Origin: Stenogyne calaminthoides
Lineage: Eukaryota > Streptophyta > Magnoliopsida > Lamiales > Lamiaceae
Reading direction: 5' to 3'
NCBI GenBank assembly: GCA_037126765.1
Contig: JBBCBC010000007.1
Span: 22,949,667 to 23,013,666 of the forward strand
DNA: 64,000 nucleotides
The notes under the pieces were generated by a model that was given only the letters and a program-made list of their open reading frames with translations, had not been told where the DNA came from and ran no database searches. The translations under genes and the position numbers were made by a program. Numbering within the stretch: the first letter of the stretch is position 1; each line of letters begins with the position of its first letter. Below are positions 22,558-33,873 of the stretch, piece after piece.

Positions 22558-24293
22558 TGATGGTCCCGGTGGAAAACCCATTTTGCGCGTGCGGAAGCAA
22601 AACATTTCAAAGCGGTGCATATAAAACAGGGGTGAGGGCAGAGTGATTACAGATTTTTTGCATTTTAAGCTCATGTGTTGTGTTTTGCTTATGATCGAAT
22701 GCATATGACAAGATAAGAACGTAAAGCAGTAAACAACACAACAAAGTATAGTGGTTCGGAGACTCAAGCTCCTACATCCACTCTCCCTGTTCCTAGGGAA
22801 ATTCCTTCAACTGGACTTATCACCCTCTCGGGTTCGCCTCTAGATATTTAACGAGCTCACACTCCAACGGGACTTATCACCCTCCACGGGATTTCCTACA
22901 GATGTTTAACGAGTTCACACTCCAACGGGACTTATCACCCTCACTCGGGATTGCCTACCCTCCCTTTCGGGATTGCTAGATGTTTACCGAGTTCACACTC
23001 ACCTACAAACTTATCCTATCAAACTGATTTGGGTAAGGTTTGTTTGGTTTCCAACTATGGTGAGATTTCCCCTTACATTTGATTAGCCTCAATGCTAAGG
23101 TTGGGAAAATCTCTCTAAGGTTAGGATACAACGTGGGTTGCTTAGATTGGGTTCTAGAACACTCTTGAACATATTTGTATATCTACAGACTTGTGTTCTA
23201 GGGTGGGAATGTTTTGGGTATAACTCTCTTTGGCTCTGTAGCATCTCATGTTATAATCTCCACGCATCCACACATTAGAATGATGAAAGACCTTGTATTT
23301 ATAGTGTGGATTTGAATGTTACCGTTGGAGAGAATCACATTCAAATCCATACTATTCTTGTAAGTCTGGCAGAACTTCTTCAGTTTGGTTGTCTTCCTCT
23401 CATTGGTCCACGTCGGTGATTCTAACGGCTATATTCCTCGATTCCTCGCCTTGGAATCATTCGAGATTCTCGAGTCTCGGTGTCTTGAGAGACATCTTCG
23501 AGTCTTGATTCTATCGAGTCTTGAGTTTTATCGAGTCTCAGATTTCTCATCTGAGCCTCGAGTTTTTATCGAGCCTCGAGGATACTTGATTCAAGCAGAC
23601 TTCTCTTGGCCGGACCTTATGCGATTAGGCATCTTGACACTCAGCCGATTTGAGTTGATTCTCTGAATTCGAACATCGACCTTCAGTCACTTTGACTCAG
23701 CTATCGATTTCTTCTTGGATCGATCGTCGATCATTGACCGATCGGATCAACACATCTTGAGATCAACATCTCGGGATAGCATCAGTCGATTACATTAGGT
23801 TTAGCATATCGGTTTAGCACATCGGATCTCAATCACGTCGATCTTGATCATCTGCTTTCATCTTCATATCGATCTTGATCACGTCGATCTCGTCGGTCTC
23901 ATCCGCTCCTCTTCCGATCGCAACCTTCTCTTACGATCTTTCTGGTCGGTTTCTTTTACGATTAGCTTATCCGCTCTTCCGATCACCATATCACCGATTT
24001 CATTCTTCCGATCAGTCTATTCGGTCATCGATCTTACGATCGGTGGCTTAGCTTTTCTTCTCTTACGATTTTGCATGACTCATCAGTTAACTTCGGAACT
24101 CATCTAACTCATCCGATCTCGATCGGTCTAAATCTCATGACCTCGTCGATCTCGATCATCTACGCCCGATTTTCGTGAGTTCCCCCTCAATTTGTTCTCT
24201 CGTTCCCCCTCAACTTGTTATCTGTAAATTTGCTTCAATAACACAAGTTGATAATGTTTTGACATAATTCATCAAAACTAAAATATCCCAACA
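22558..24293 (-). repeat. Solo LTR (SIRE-like) inserted in the minisatellite, TSD CTTTT
   Basis: A 1736-bp unit flanked by perfect CTTTT repeats at 22553-22557 and 24294-24298. On the minus strand it starts TGTTGGGATATTTTAGTTTT and ends GGGACCATCA. The start and the GAGGGGGAACTC block resemble the SIRE LTR at 31927-33434. A minus-strand TATAAATA lies near 23300. No internal retrotransposon sequence remains, as after LTR-LTR recombination. Short plus-strand frames rich in TCGATC repeats are not genes. Confidence 0.88.
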
Positions 24294-25712
24294 CTTTTCT
24301 ATTTAAACAAATTATACTTTTCTATTTAATCAAGTAATATTTTTCTATCTAAACAAGTTATACTTTTCTATGTAAACAAGTTATACTTTTCTATTTAAAC
24401 AAGTTATACTTTTTTATTTAAATAAGTTATACTTTTCTATTTAAACAAGTTATACTTTTATATTTAACAAGTTATACTTTTCTATTTAATCAAGTTACAC
24501 TTTTCTATTTAAACAAGTTATACTTTTCTATTTAAACAAGTTATACTTTTCTATTTAAACATGTTATACTTTTCTATTTAATCAAGTAATACTTTTCTAT
24601 CTAAACAAGTTATACTTTTCTATTTAAACAAGTTATACTTTACTATTTAAACAAGTTATATTTTTCTATTTAAACAAGTTATACTTTTCTATTTAACAAG
24701 TTATACTTTTCTATTTAATCAAGTTATACTTTTCTATTTAAACAAGTTATACTTTTCTATCTAATCAAGTAATACATTTTTCTATCTAAACAAGTTATAC
24801 TTTTCTATCTAATCAAGTAATACTTTTCTATCTAAACAAGTTATACTTTTCTATCTAAACAAGTTATACTTTTCTATTTAAACAAGCTATGCTTTTCTAT
24901 TTAAACAAGTTATACTTTTCTATTTAAACAAGTTATACTTTTCTATTTAAGCAAGTTATACTTTTCTATTTAAACAAATTATATTTTTCTATTTAAACAA
25001 GTTATACTCTTCTATTTAATCAAGTTAACAAGTTATACTTTTCTATTTAAACAAGTTATACTTTTCTATTTAAACAAGTTATACTTTTATATTTAACAAG
25101 TTATACTTTTCTATTTAATCAAGTTACACTTTTCTATTTAAACAAGTTATACTTTTCTATTTAAACAAGTTATACTTTTCTATTTAAACATGTTATACTT
25201 TTCTATTTAATCAAGTAATACTTTTCTATCTAAACAAGTTATACTTTTCTATTTAAACAAGTTATACTTTTCTATTTAAACAAGATATATTTTTCTATTT
25301 AAACAAGTTATACTTTTCTATTTAACAAGTTATACTTTTCTATTTAATCAAGTTATAATTTTCTATTTAAACAAGTTATACTTTTCTATTTAAACAAGTT
25401 ATACTTTTCTATCTAATCAAGTAATACGTTTCTATCTAAACAAGTTATACTTTTCTATCTAAACAAGTTATACTTTTCTATTTAAACAAGCTATACTTTT
25501 CTATTTAAACAAGTTATACTTTTCTATTTAAACAAGTTATACTTTTCTATTTAAACAAGTTATACTTTTCTATTTAAACAAGTTATACTCTTCTATTTAA
25601 TCAAGTAATATTTTTCTATGTAATCAAGTAATACTTTTCTTTAAACAAGTTATACTTTTTTATTTAAACAAGTTATATTTTTCTATCTAAACAAGTTATA
25701 ATTTTCTTTAAA
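24294..25712. repeat. 23-bp minisatellite, right block, with higher-order duplication
   Basis: Continuation of the 23-base array. A distinctive run (…TTATATTTAACAAG followed by TTACACTTTTC) starts near 24451 and again near 25080, an offset of about 629 bases, so part of the array was duplicated as a larger block. Confidence 0.9.
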
Positions 25713-25760
25713 AATAAACAATAGAAAAAAATAAACGATATAAACATTAGGCATACATAA

Positions 25761-27481
25761 TGTTGGGGTTATACTGAAAAGTATGATTTTACTTTGTATA
25801 ACCAAACTGAATTTCTTATTTATTTTACTGAAATAAATTTTTTATCACATTTTGCATTAAATATGAATGAATGTTATATATATTTACTGCATACCCGTTC
25901 GATAAAGTCAGTACGTGATACGTTGTAGTTAATTTGGTGATACCAGATCACAGAAGATCAAAATTAACAGTTCCTCGTGACTAAGTACAAATTTACAACC
26001 TAGATGGAAATGAACAACTCATCATGAAAGGTTGAAGTGTAAGGCTTAGATTGACTTGTCTTGACCAACAGTTTACACTAGTGCATATTGATGCACTGAA
26101 AAGGACCTACAGGAGGATAAATTCTTCGGTACTGAATATACAAGAATTAGACATCAGTGGTGCGTTATTTCTTAATCTCTGTTCCTTAAATAGGATCGTG
26201 TGAAATTAATAACTATTGCTTTGACTTATGATGGGAAGAGAATCAATGTGATTCGATACCTTGTATCTTGGGCAATACTATTAGTTACATGACGATTGCT
26301 AAGATTTAATACGGAGAATCGCGTGCAAGTACGACTTGCTTGATTTGTCCCCTTGGTGGGCTCAGAATCTTTATCATACCAAATCTTGTAAGTGGAAATT
26401 TATTTCCGCTATGGATAATAATGTTGAGCTGTCTTTACTCCAAGGACAAAGATATTAATTAATATAAAGTCTGTTCAGTGACTTAATTAATTAATGGACT
26501 GAGATAATCTTAAACGCGGGAAATAATGACTGGGAATCATATTATTGTGAAGTCGTAATGTGGGTTAAGATGGATAGTTCAATATTAATTTTATAGTGGA
26601 GTAAATTAATATTAATGGACTTGAATAATATTTTGGCTAAATATTAAAGCTTCATAGCCCATTGGAGGTCCAGTCTTAATTCTCCTAGAGGCCCCTCAAA
26701 TAGCCCAAACTAAAGTCCAATTAATGAAAAGGAGAAGAAAATATTTTGACCCATTTTTCCTAAATATTTTCGAAAATAATAGATGGGAGAGAGAAAATAT
26801 TTTTTCTTGATTTTCTTGGAAAGATCTTGTGGAATAAGTATTCTTGAGATACAAGTTTATCCCATAAGTTCAAGAAAGGAAAAAGATCTTATTTCTTCCC
26901 TACTTATGTGAGATTTTCGAAAATATCTATAATATAAGAAGGTGGGATATTTTGTGGAATATTTTAATTATGGAGAAAAGAATATATTGGATATATTCAA
27001 GATTTCTTGGAGATCAAGAAAAAGATTTTCCCATCTTATTCCTAGGGCTAAATTTCGACCACCTCAGGTATTATAAATAGGGGATGAATTTTTCATCCCC
27101 AAGTGCAATTCCATGTGTTGAAAAAACTAGAAATCCACAAAGGTGGTGGCCAAATATTTTATTTTCTCCTTTAGTTTAAAATCATTCGTTGATAATCCTC
27201 CCACCGGATTACGTTCGTGGATGTGGGACATATTTGAGAAGGCACTTTGGGTTGATCCATCGTCTCAGCGGTTGTCTCTACGAGAGGTTAGTATTTACGT
27301 AATTCCTAGATTCCGCATGCTTAGGTTTTACGTGAAATACGTGTACGCATGACGTTTATTTGTTGATTAATTATTATGTTGAATTGAATTAGGATTAATT
27401 CATGTTAGTAATTAATTGTTTAATTTAAATATGTATTTAAATTCAACTCGAATAGATCCGGGCACCCCTTATTTCCCAACA
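25761..27481 (+). repeat. Solo copia LTR, TSD CATAA
   Basis: A 1721-bp LTR starting TGTTGGGGTTATACTG and ending TTTCCCAACA, flanked by perfect CATAA at 25756-25760 and 27482-27486. It belongs to the same broad LTR family as 1656-3503 and 39632-41480 (shared blocks such as AGGAGGATAAATTCTT and ATTCCATGTG). TATAAATA at 27072-27079. No internal region is left. Confidence 0.92.
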
Positions 27482-27571
27482 CATAATTCACAATAAAAAT
27501 TTAAAAAAACTGTCGATGAACAAGTAATACTAAAAAAAAAACAGAGTAAATTGTTCAAATCATCCCTCCAA

Positions 27572-29399
27572 TCACTGATTCGGATAATAATTATCCTCAT
27601 CATCTCCCAAATTAGTAGAAAAAAATAAATTATCAGGGTTGAAGTCACCGATATCATCCAAGCCACCACCACCACCACCACCACCGCCACCGTCATTTCT
27701 GACCCCGGCCCCGTTGCCACTGCCACTGCCACTGCCACCACTACCACCACCACCAGCACGACCACCGCCACGACCACCGCTGCCGCCACCGCCAGCACGA
27801 TCACCGCCACCGCCACGACCACTACCGCCGCCACCGCCACAACTGCCACCGTCCTCGAAATTAATGTTGTCGAGGAAATAATTCCGTGAGCAACCCATTT
27901 GAACGGACAGAGCGGATGCAATTCGCTGCCACTTCCATTGATTTTCTTCTCTGAGCTCGGTCGTCACCGCCCTTCTAATCTGTTCAACTGTCTGTTGTGG
28001 ATGCGGCAGCTGCGGTGCTGAAGTAACAGAGGTCTGAGGCGAGTAGGGTTGCGTCTTTATGATTATGACGGGAGACAACCTACCGAACCCAAGGACCCGC
28101 TGTCTACAGGTGTCGGTCTCCTCCACATAGATCTGATTCAAATTAATCGGAGGAGGTGGTGGATTATCATCACCTGAGGCGGCGGCTTGGGCCTGGGTGG
28201 TTGGTTCGACCCTTTCTCGTACGGTTCTCTGTAAAAAAAATTATATACATGAGATTAGCAACATGAGCAGGTTAGTAATTACGAAATATAATATTATAAT
28301 TATATTACTTACGTGCACGTGGGTGCTACGGTGGTAGGTGGAGGTCCTTGTCTCCTCTTCGTAGGGGTGGCCGAGTGCCAACGTCTCCAGAGCGTCCAGA
28401 GGGCGTCCGAGCCGTAGTTCCTGTTAATAAATACACGTATTAAAATTAATTATGAACTTGTAGAATTAAATATTAATATGTTTTAATTACTTACTTCCGT
28501 CATTTGGTGCTCCAGAATCGACCGGGATCCGGCCCTATGCACAGTGATGCCCCCATCCCCTCCGTGCTGGCTCATGCGATTTTCGCGATTCTTCCGGCAC
28601 ATCTCCTGATAAGCGGGATCTCTCCACACAGCCATAATTTACTCCCAGATGCCAGGATCCATGCCGTCCGTCATATCCAGCCCTTCATCCTTCCACGCGG
28701 CGTGCAACCTATACAGCAAGTCTTTGTACCGAACTTGGACAAGCTTTTTGAACAGACGATAAAAATCGGTCGGGGTCCTATCCTCTCCACACTTAAATGC
28801 TTTTTCAATTTCATTAACACAAACTTTATTGTATTAAATTAAAATAAATAATTATGAATACTTTTAGTAATTAATTATTGTACGTACCCTAAACTCGTCG
28901 AAGTAGAGTTGGCGGCACGCCTTTCCAGCTGTGGGCCCCCATGGCAATTCCAACTCGCAAGATGGAGCTGGTGGCTATAGCGGCAGCCTCGTGACCGGGT
29001 ATGATGCTGAAACAACAATATAAAAAATTAATAAGTATAATTAAATAATTAACTGTATAACTAAATAAATTAATAAATAAAAGTAAATTATAACTCACTT
29101 TCCCTCTCTCAAGTTGATCGCTAAACGAGCATTGGGTCGAAACCCACGATGAATGAGCAGGCAGAACACGAGCTCGACCCTCCCGGAGATGCCCCCGTCC
29201 CACTTCTTGTTTGGACGGGAGGGGCGGGTGGGTGCACGTTCACCGTCGGTTGAAGGTTCCTCTTCCTCCTAGTGCTCTGAGGAACACTACCTTCGCCTCG
29301 ACCACCGCCGTTGCCTCGGCCACCGCTGCTGCCGCTGCCTCAACCGCCGTCGTTGTTGCTGCCGCGACCACTATCACTAACACGTCCAGTAGTACTCAT
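27572..29399 (-). pseudogene. CACTA-encoded Transposase_24 (Ptta/En/Spm, TNP1-like) gene, multi-exon, damaged
   Basis: Accessory protein gene of a CACTA element, thought to bind subterminal repeats. Exons, read on the minus strand with canonical splice sites: 29399-29099 (Gly/Ser-rich start, then VELVFCLLIHRGFRP), 29006-28889 (ends KACRQLYFDEF), about 28800-28495 (RTPTDFYRLFKKLVQVRYKD, then PGIWE, CRKNRENRMSQHGGDGG), 28420-28313 (LGRPLDALETLALGHP) and 28226-27572 (ends DNYYPNQ). The N-R-E-N-R block and following Gly/His-rich segment are typical of the Transposase_24 domain. Damage seen: stops near 29340 and 29270 with a frame change in exon 1, and TAA after PGIWE in exon 3. The last exon has a Gly-rich tail of about 60 residues coded by imperfect GGC/GGT repeats. 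No overlap with a host gene is seen. Confidence 0.72.
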
Positions 29400-29486
29400 C
29401 TGCATTATATAAAAAAATATGAATGACATTTGACATAAATTACTTAATTAAAACTATTAATTAATTAATTAAAATAATTAATTAAG

Positions 29487-29843
29487 ATTGCGCCTAAATT
29501 TCGACAGAGTTTCGACTGTATTATTTTAAACCCGTCCTATTCAACCAACAATCTAACAATTCTAACAATTATAATATCTAACTAGTCTAATTTCTAACTA
29601 GACTATCTAAACTAATTAAACATGCGTATACAAGTAATACTATAAAACTAATTTAACATGCATATACAAGTAATACTATAAAACTAATTTAACATGTATA
29701 TACAAGTAATATTATCTAATATTTATAAATAATTTCGACAGAGGTTCGACTGTATTATTTTAAACTCATCCTATTCAACCAGCAATCTAACAATTCTAAC
29801 AATTATAATATCTAACTAGTCTAATTTCTAACAAGCACATTTG
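29487..29843. repeat. Local direct duplication in AT-rich CACTA interior
   Basis: A block of about 100 bases starting AATTTCGACAGAG and containing CTATTCAACC and AACAATTCTAACAATT occurs at about 29497-29600 and again at 29730-29835. Between them a smaller unit (AACATGCRTATACAAGTAAT) is repeated three to four times. Confidence 0.8.
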
Positions 29844-30259
29844 GAATTTAACATGCGTATACAAGTAATACTATCTAATGTATACAAATAATTTCTAATA
29901 TATATAACATGCACATTTCGAATTAATCTAATGTAATATATACAAATAATTTCTAATATATATATATTAATATATAATTTTGAAATATATATATATTTTT
30001 TGAAATTATATATATATTTCAAAATTATATATTAATATATATATATATAATAATATAAATAATATAAAAAAATATATATATAACAATTTGAAAACGAACG
30101 GTAAAAAGTAAGAAAATTACCGTCAAATTGAAGAGTGCGACGTTACGATTATCGTCTAATGGGCGGAATGCTCAGGACGGCAACAACGAACGACGTACAG
30201 CGGCGAGACGGCTCCTAACTTGCGAAAAAAAATCACAGAATGAAGGTTGAGGGATTGCT
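29844..30259. other. AT-rich non-coding CACTA interior upstream of the transposon gene
   Basis: Long runs of TATATA and AATATAT (29880-30080), then a short GC-richer stretch (30120-30235). It lies upstream of the minus-strand gene and could contain its promoter; no specific TATA/initiator pair can be singled out in such AT-rich DNA. Confidence 0.35.
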
Positions 30260-30616
30260 TATATAATCAGATTTAGCGACGGATTAGCGACGGTTTTTTA
30301 AAAACACCGTCGCTAACCGCCCTTGGTGCAGTGGGCCAAGTGCCGAGTTGCCTCGTGTCTCATACACGACTTAGCGGCGGTTTAAAACTGTCGATAAACA
30401 GTAGCTAAGTGATCCGATTCAACCCGACTCAACTTGATTCGAAATAACTGTCACTATACCTTCGCTACTGGCAACAGTTTTGAAACCTTCGCTAAACCGT
30501 CACTAAATCGATGACTTTGACCGTCTGACCTGAACCGTCGACAAAACCGTCGTAATTATCGACGGTCCTAGATACCGTCGCTAAGAACCGTCATTAAAAC
30601 TCGCTTTTTTGTAGTG
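30260..30616. repeat. Right subterminal repeats of the CACTA element
   Basis: Repeated GCGACGG, ACCGTCGCTA and related units ending in the CACTA terminus at 30616 (plus-strand TTTTTTGTAGTG). Confidence 0.8.
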
Positions 30617-31117
30617 GTGAGGACTAGAACTCGAAAAACGTCTAGCCTTAAGTAACTAAAAAGATCAATTCTATCTTTGCACTATAAGTCAAGAATTTCT
30701 AAGTTTAGGAATTAGGCCTGTTGATTGGAAATAATAGATGTAGAAGTAGTTGCTTCAAACCACTATAAGAAATAAGAATATCATGTTATCTACTACTTTC
30801 ATATAAAATGTTGAAACATTCGAATCTATTTATTCAACTAAGACCAACTCAATTAATACATTAATTAATTGATAAGCAAGACCTTAAGCAGCGTTTTCGG
30901 TTGTAAGTAATAAAAGGTTTTTTCATTTAAGTAAAACGAGTATAATCTATGACTCACAACTTTTCGCACGTGAGCTAGGTTTAATAGTTATCCAACTGAC
31001 AAACTCACAATTTTTGGGTTTTGAGTACCCTTGGTACTCTATAATGAAATTTCATCTTTGTTTTTTTTTTAAACTATCGATAAGGTATTAATAGTCTCAA
31101 GCTCATTTTTCACTTAC
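30617..31117. other. Intergenic, nothing recognised
   Basis: AT-rich sequence between the CACTA element and the hAT copy A. It ends with TCACTTAC (31110-31117), the left target duplication of that hAT copy. Confidence 0.3.
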
Positions 31118-31372
31118 CTCTAATGCACGGATTCTCCAAAAAATACTAAAATGCAGTATCGGATACTTGGTGGGTGCATGTGCGGGTACGATTCGCGTGG
31201 GATTCGCATCGGGTACACCACGTGGCGAATTTTGAGAAAAAAATGGGGGGGGGGGGGAGGATACGCGCACCGGGGGAAAATTTAAAACTTAAAATAAGAA
31301 AACTTAATTACCTTATTAACCCACAAAACTTAAAATAAGAAAACAAACTTTTAAACTAAAATATTAATTATT

Positions 31373-31721
31373 GAGTCACTCTCCTGTGCACCCCATGCAC
31401 CAATTCAAATTGGTGCAATTGGATTCAATTTTAATTTGGATGAACTATGCACTCTAAACCCTAACCCCTAAACAATGAATCCTAAATCATATATGAACCA
31501 TTCGGGCCGGGTGAACCATGAACCACTTGGGCCTAGTGAACCATGAATCACTCGGGCCGGGTTTGGGTCCGGGTCGAGAAAAAAAAAACTAAAACTGAAA
31601 TTAAAGTTAAAAGAAAACTGAAATTGAAAAAAACAAAAAAAAAAAAAAAACTGAAAAAGAACTCCTAAAATTAAATTGCACCAAATTGATTTGGCGCAAA
31701 TGGTGCACAGGAGAATTTGCC
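31373..31721. mobile_element. Mutator-like MITE with 9-bp target duplication
   Basis: A 349-bp insert absent from the sister hAT copy, flanked by perfect TTAATTATT at 31364-31372 and 31722-31730. Long inverted ends share CTCCTGTGCACC and TTGGTGCAATT (about 48 bases each). The 9-bp TSD and long TIR point to a MULE-derived MITE. The interior is non-coding, with three tandem AACCATGAA-type units and A-rich runs. Confidence 0.85.
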
Positions 31722-31926
31722 TTAATTATTTACTTACCTTTTCCAACCCAAAGTCTCAAAGTCACGAATAGAAAGTCAGAAACACGCCCTCCAGCCCTCC
31801 TCTTTTTTGTATCTTTTGCAGATCGCGACTCATGAGACCACCACAATAAGCTTCAAGAACCATTCAACATTCCGACCACGCATTTAAGTCCACCGCAAGC
31901 ACACCGATTTTTTTTTTAGTTCAAGA

Positions 31927-33434
31927 TGTTGGGAAATTTATAGTTTTGATGAAAGTTCCAAAACACTTGATCTAGAAATCAGGTTTATGTAACCAGTTGA
32001 TAATGACTGTATAGAACAACTGATGTAATAGATAGGTCACATATTGATGGGGAACTCAATATGTATAGGTCTAGACAAGAATATCATAAGATCAGACTAG
32101 TTAGATAGTCAGATTATCAGGTGAAGACATGAAGCGGAAGACTCAGAAGACCTGAAAAATAGATGACTACCAGAAGAACAAGACCGAGAAGACCTCAGAT
32201 TACATACATCACAAGAAGGAGACAGAGAGACTGTAAGTTGTGCTAAGACAACCTACATCAGAAGACTCAATCAGGTAGACTGATCAGTTTTAACTGATCA
32301 AGTCAGCTCAATCAGGTGACAACCAAAGATTCACCAAAGTCATACGAGTTCATCAGACAAAAAGATGGTCAAACTAAGTTGGTAAATCAAACACTGGACA
32401 AGTGTACTTGATAATCAATGAGAGCAAGATACGTATGTACGGAGCTCACAGTGCGGAATTTGTCGGATCACAGTCAAACGGCTAGAAAGGACAAGCTTGC
32501 ATGCTTTCGGCCATGTCGCATCTATGCACATCATATCCATCTTGCAACCTACCTTAAATAGACCAAAATTCGAATTGATCTCCAACGGCTAATTTGATTT
32601 CATGCCTATATATATGGGATCAAACCTTCATAGTAAGGTTACAGAAATTATCATCAAGCTCAAGCTATCCGCGATTTCTGCACGAAGAACACAAAATCAA
32701 GAATATTTTCTAAGTGTTCATCCCATAGTTCTTAGCACATAAATCTTATCCTTTAGCTTTAGGCTACCCAAATACTAGGATAGATTTCCAGTTGGAACAC
32801 AACAAATCTTATACCCAAACCAAAAGTTAGCTTAAGTTTGTTTAGCAAGATTTCAGACTAGGGTTTCTAGTTCTGATCTCTGGGATTGGTTGATTGAAAA
32901 CTCTTGAAACATCTATTGTACTGTGTTGGACTAACACATTAATCCAAGTCCAGTTGGTTAAGTTGGTGCCCTTGCTGATAGGGAAGAGTGGACGTAGGAT
33001 AAGTTGTCCGAACCACTATAAAAATCTTGAGTGCCTTAATCTGATTTACTTGCTTTACACTATCTGCACACTACTTGTTTATTTATTGCATGCATACTCT
33101 ACGTCTGGATCAGTCTTGCATCAAGCAACTGATCTGATCAGTTTGACACGTTGTCATCTGATTCAAAACTGATAACTTAGAAATCTGATTTAACAAACTG
33201 GTTTTTCAAACGGGTAAAACTTAACTTCCGCACATCAGTTAAACTGATAGACACCGAATTGTTCTGCCCTCAGGCGATCAGTAAGTTGGATATCATTCCA
33301 AACTGATTCACTCGCACTCTGATCAGGTAACTTGCCTTTCACACCTGATCTAACACACAAGTTTTCAGAAGTCTATTCACCCCTCCCCCCCCCCTCTAGA
33401 CTTCTGCCCTCACAAAATCCATTCGGGACCTACA
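31927..33434 (+). repeat. 5' LTR of the SIRE element
   Basis: 1508 bp, starting TGTTGGGAAATTTATAG and ending GGACCTACA just before the primer site. TATATATA at 32607-32614 fits an LTR promoter. Homologous to 54629-55806. Confidence 0.87.
32607..32614 (+). promoter_or_regulatory. TATA box of the SIRE 5' LTR
   Basis: TATATATA followed by GGGATCAAACC; the same block occurs in the 3' LTR near 55584-55591. Likely promoter for the genomic RNA. Confidence 0.6.
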
Positions 33435-33436
33435 AG

Positions 33437-33448
33437 TGGTATCAGAGC
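33437..33448 (+). other. tRNA-iMet primer-binding site of the SIRE element
   Basis: TGGTATCAGAGC two bases after the LTR end, the standard plant copia primer site complementary to initiator tRNA-Met. Confidence 0.92.
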
Positions 33449-33572
33449 AGTGGTTCTACGGACCACTGGCTTTGAGTATCATCGATTCTTGAGGAAGAAT
33501 CATTGTGGTCACTTGAACTGATCTTGAAAAACATGTTTTAAAACCCATCTGTTTTCAAAACTCACATTCAAC

Positions 33573-33873
33573 ATGGATAACACTTCGGGTATGTATCATG
33601 ATCTGCCTAAGTTCTCTATTGATGAGTATGCTGACTGGACCATACTCATGAGCAACCATCTGGGTATGATAAGCAGTAGAATGATGGAAGTTCTTGAACA
33701 AGGACCCATCATCATTTATTACAACAACCCAGCTGAAGGAGGTGATCAAGAATATCCAATTGGAGCCAAAATCAGAAAGAGTCCTTCACTGATGGATGCC
33801 GAGGAAAGGAAATTGTCCAATCTGGATACTATGGCCAGACATATCATCATGAAGACGATGGACAAGATAACAC
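33573..33873 (+). pseudogene. SIRE gag, N-terminal part
   Basis: The ATG at 33573 opens MDNTSGMYHDLPKFS, then WTILMSNHLGM and YPIGAKIRKSP, typical of the N-terminus of SIRE-lineage gag. The frame runs to MDKIT and is then interrupted by a solo LTR at 33874; the rest of gag resumes at 35457 in the matching frame (SEKIKYLKTAKQMW). Confidence 0.85.

Larger units (their letters stand above)
20560..30616 (-). mobile_element. Complete CACTA transposon, about 10 kb, non-autonomous
   Basis: The left end CACTACAAAAAATACGG (20560) and inverted right end CACTACAAAAAAGCGAG (30616) share a 12-base terminal repeat. Both ends are followed by several hundred bases of repeated TAGCGACGG/CCGTCGCTA motifs. The flanking triplets ATG (20557-20559) and GTG (30617-30619) fit a 3-bp TSD with one change. 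The interior holds AT microsatellites, a 23-bp minisatellite, two solo LTRs and a minus-strand Transposase_24-type gene. No TNP2/TnpD-type transposase was seen, so it is probably mobilised in trans, if at all. Strand is given by its gene. Confidence 0.85.

Noticed and set aside
23385..24107. Two reading frames (93 and 87 codons) rich in TCGATC-type repeats
   Set aside because: They lie within a solo LTR with exact TSD and show repeated short motifs without any domain.
21530..25712. Regular short repeats that could be mistaken for a CRISPR array
   Set aside because: The units are directly adjacent tandem repeats with no unique spacers, in a plant transposon.
27639..27881. Plus-strand proline-rich reading frame
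   Set aside because: Antisense shadow of the glycine-coding repeats of the CACTA gene on the minus strand.
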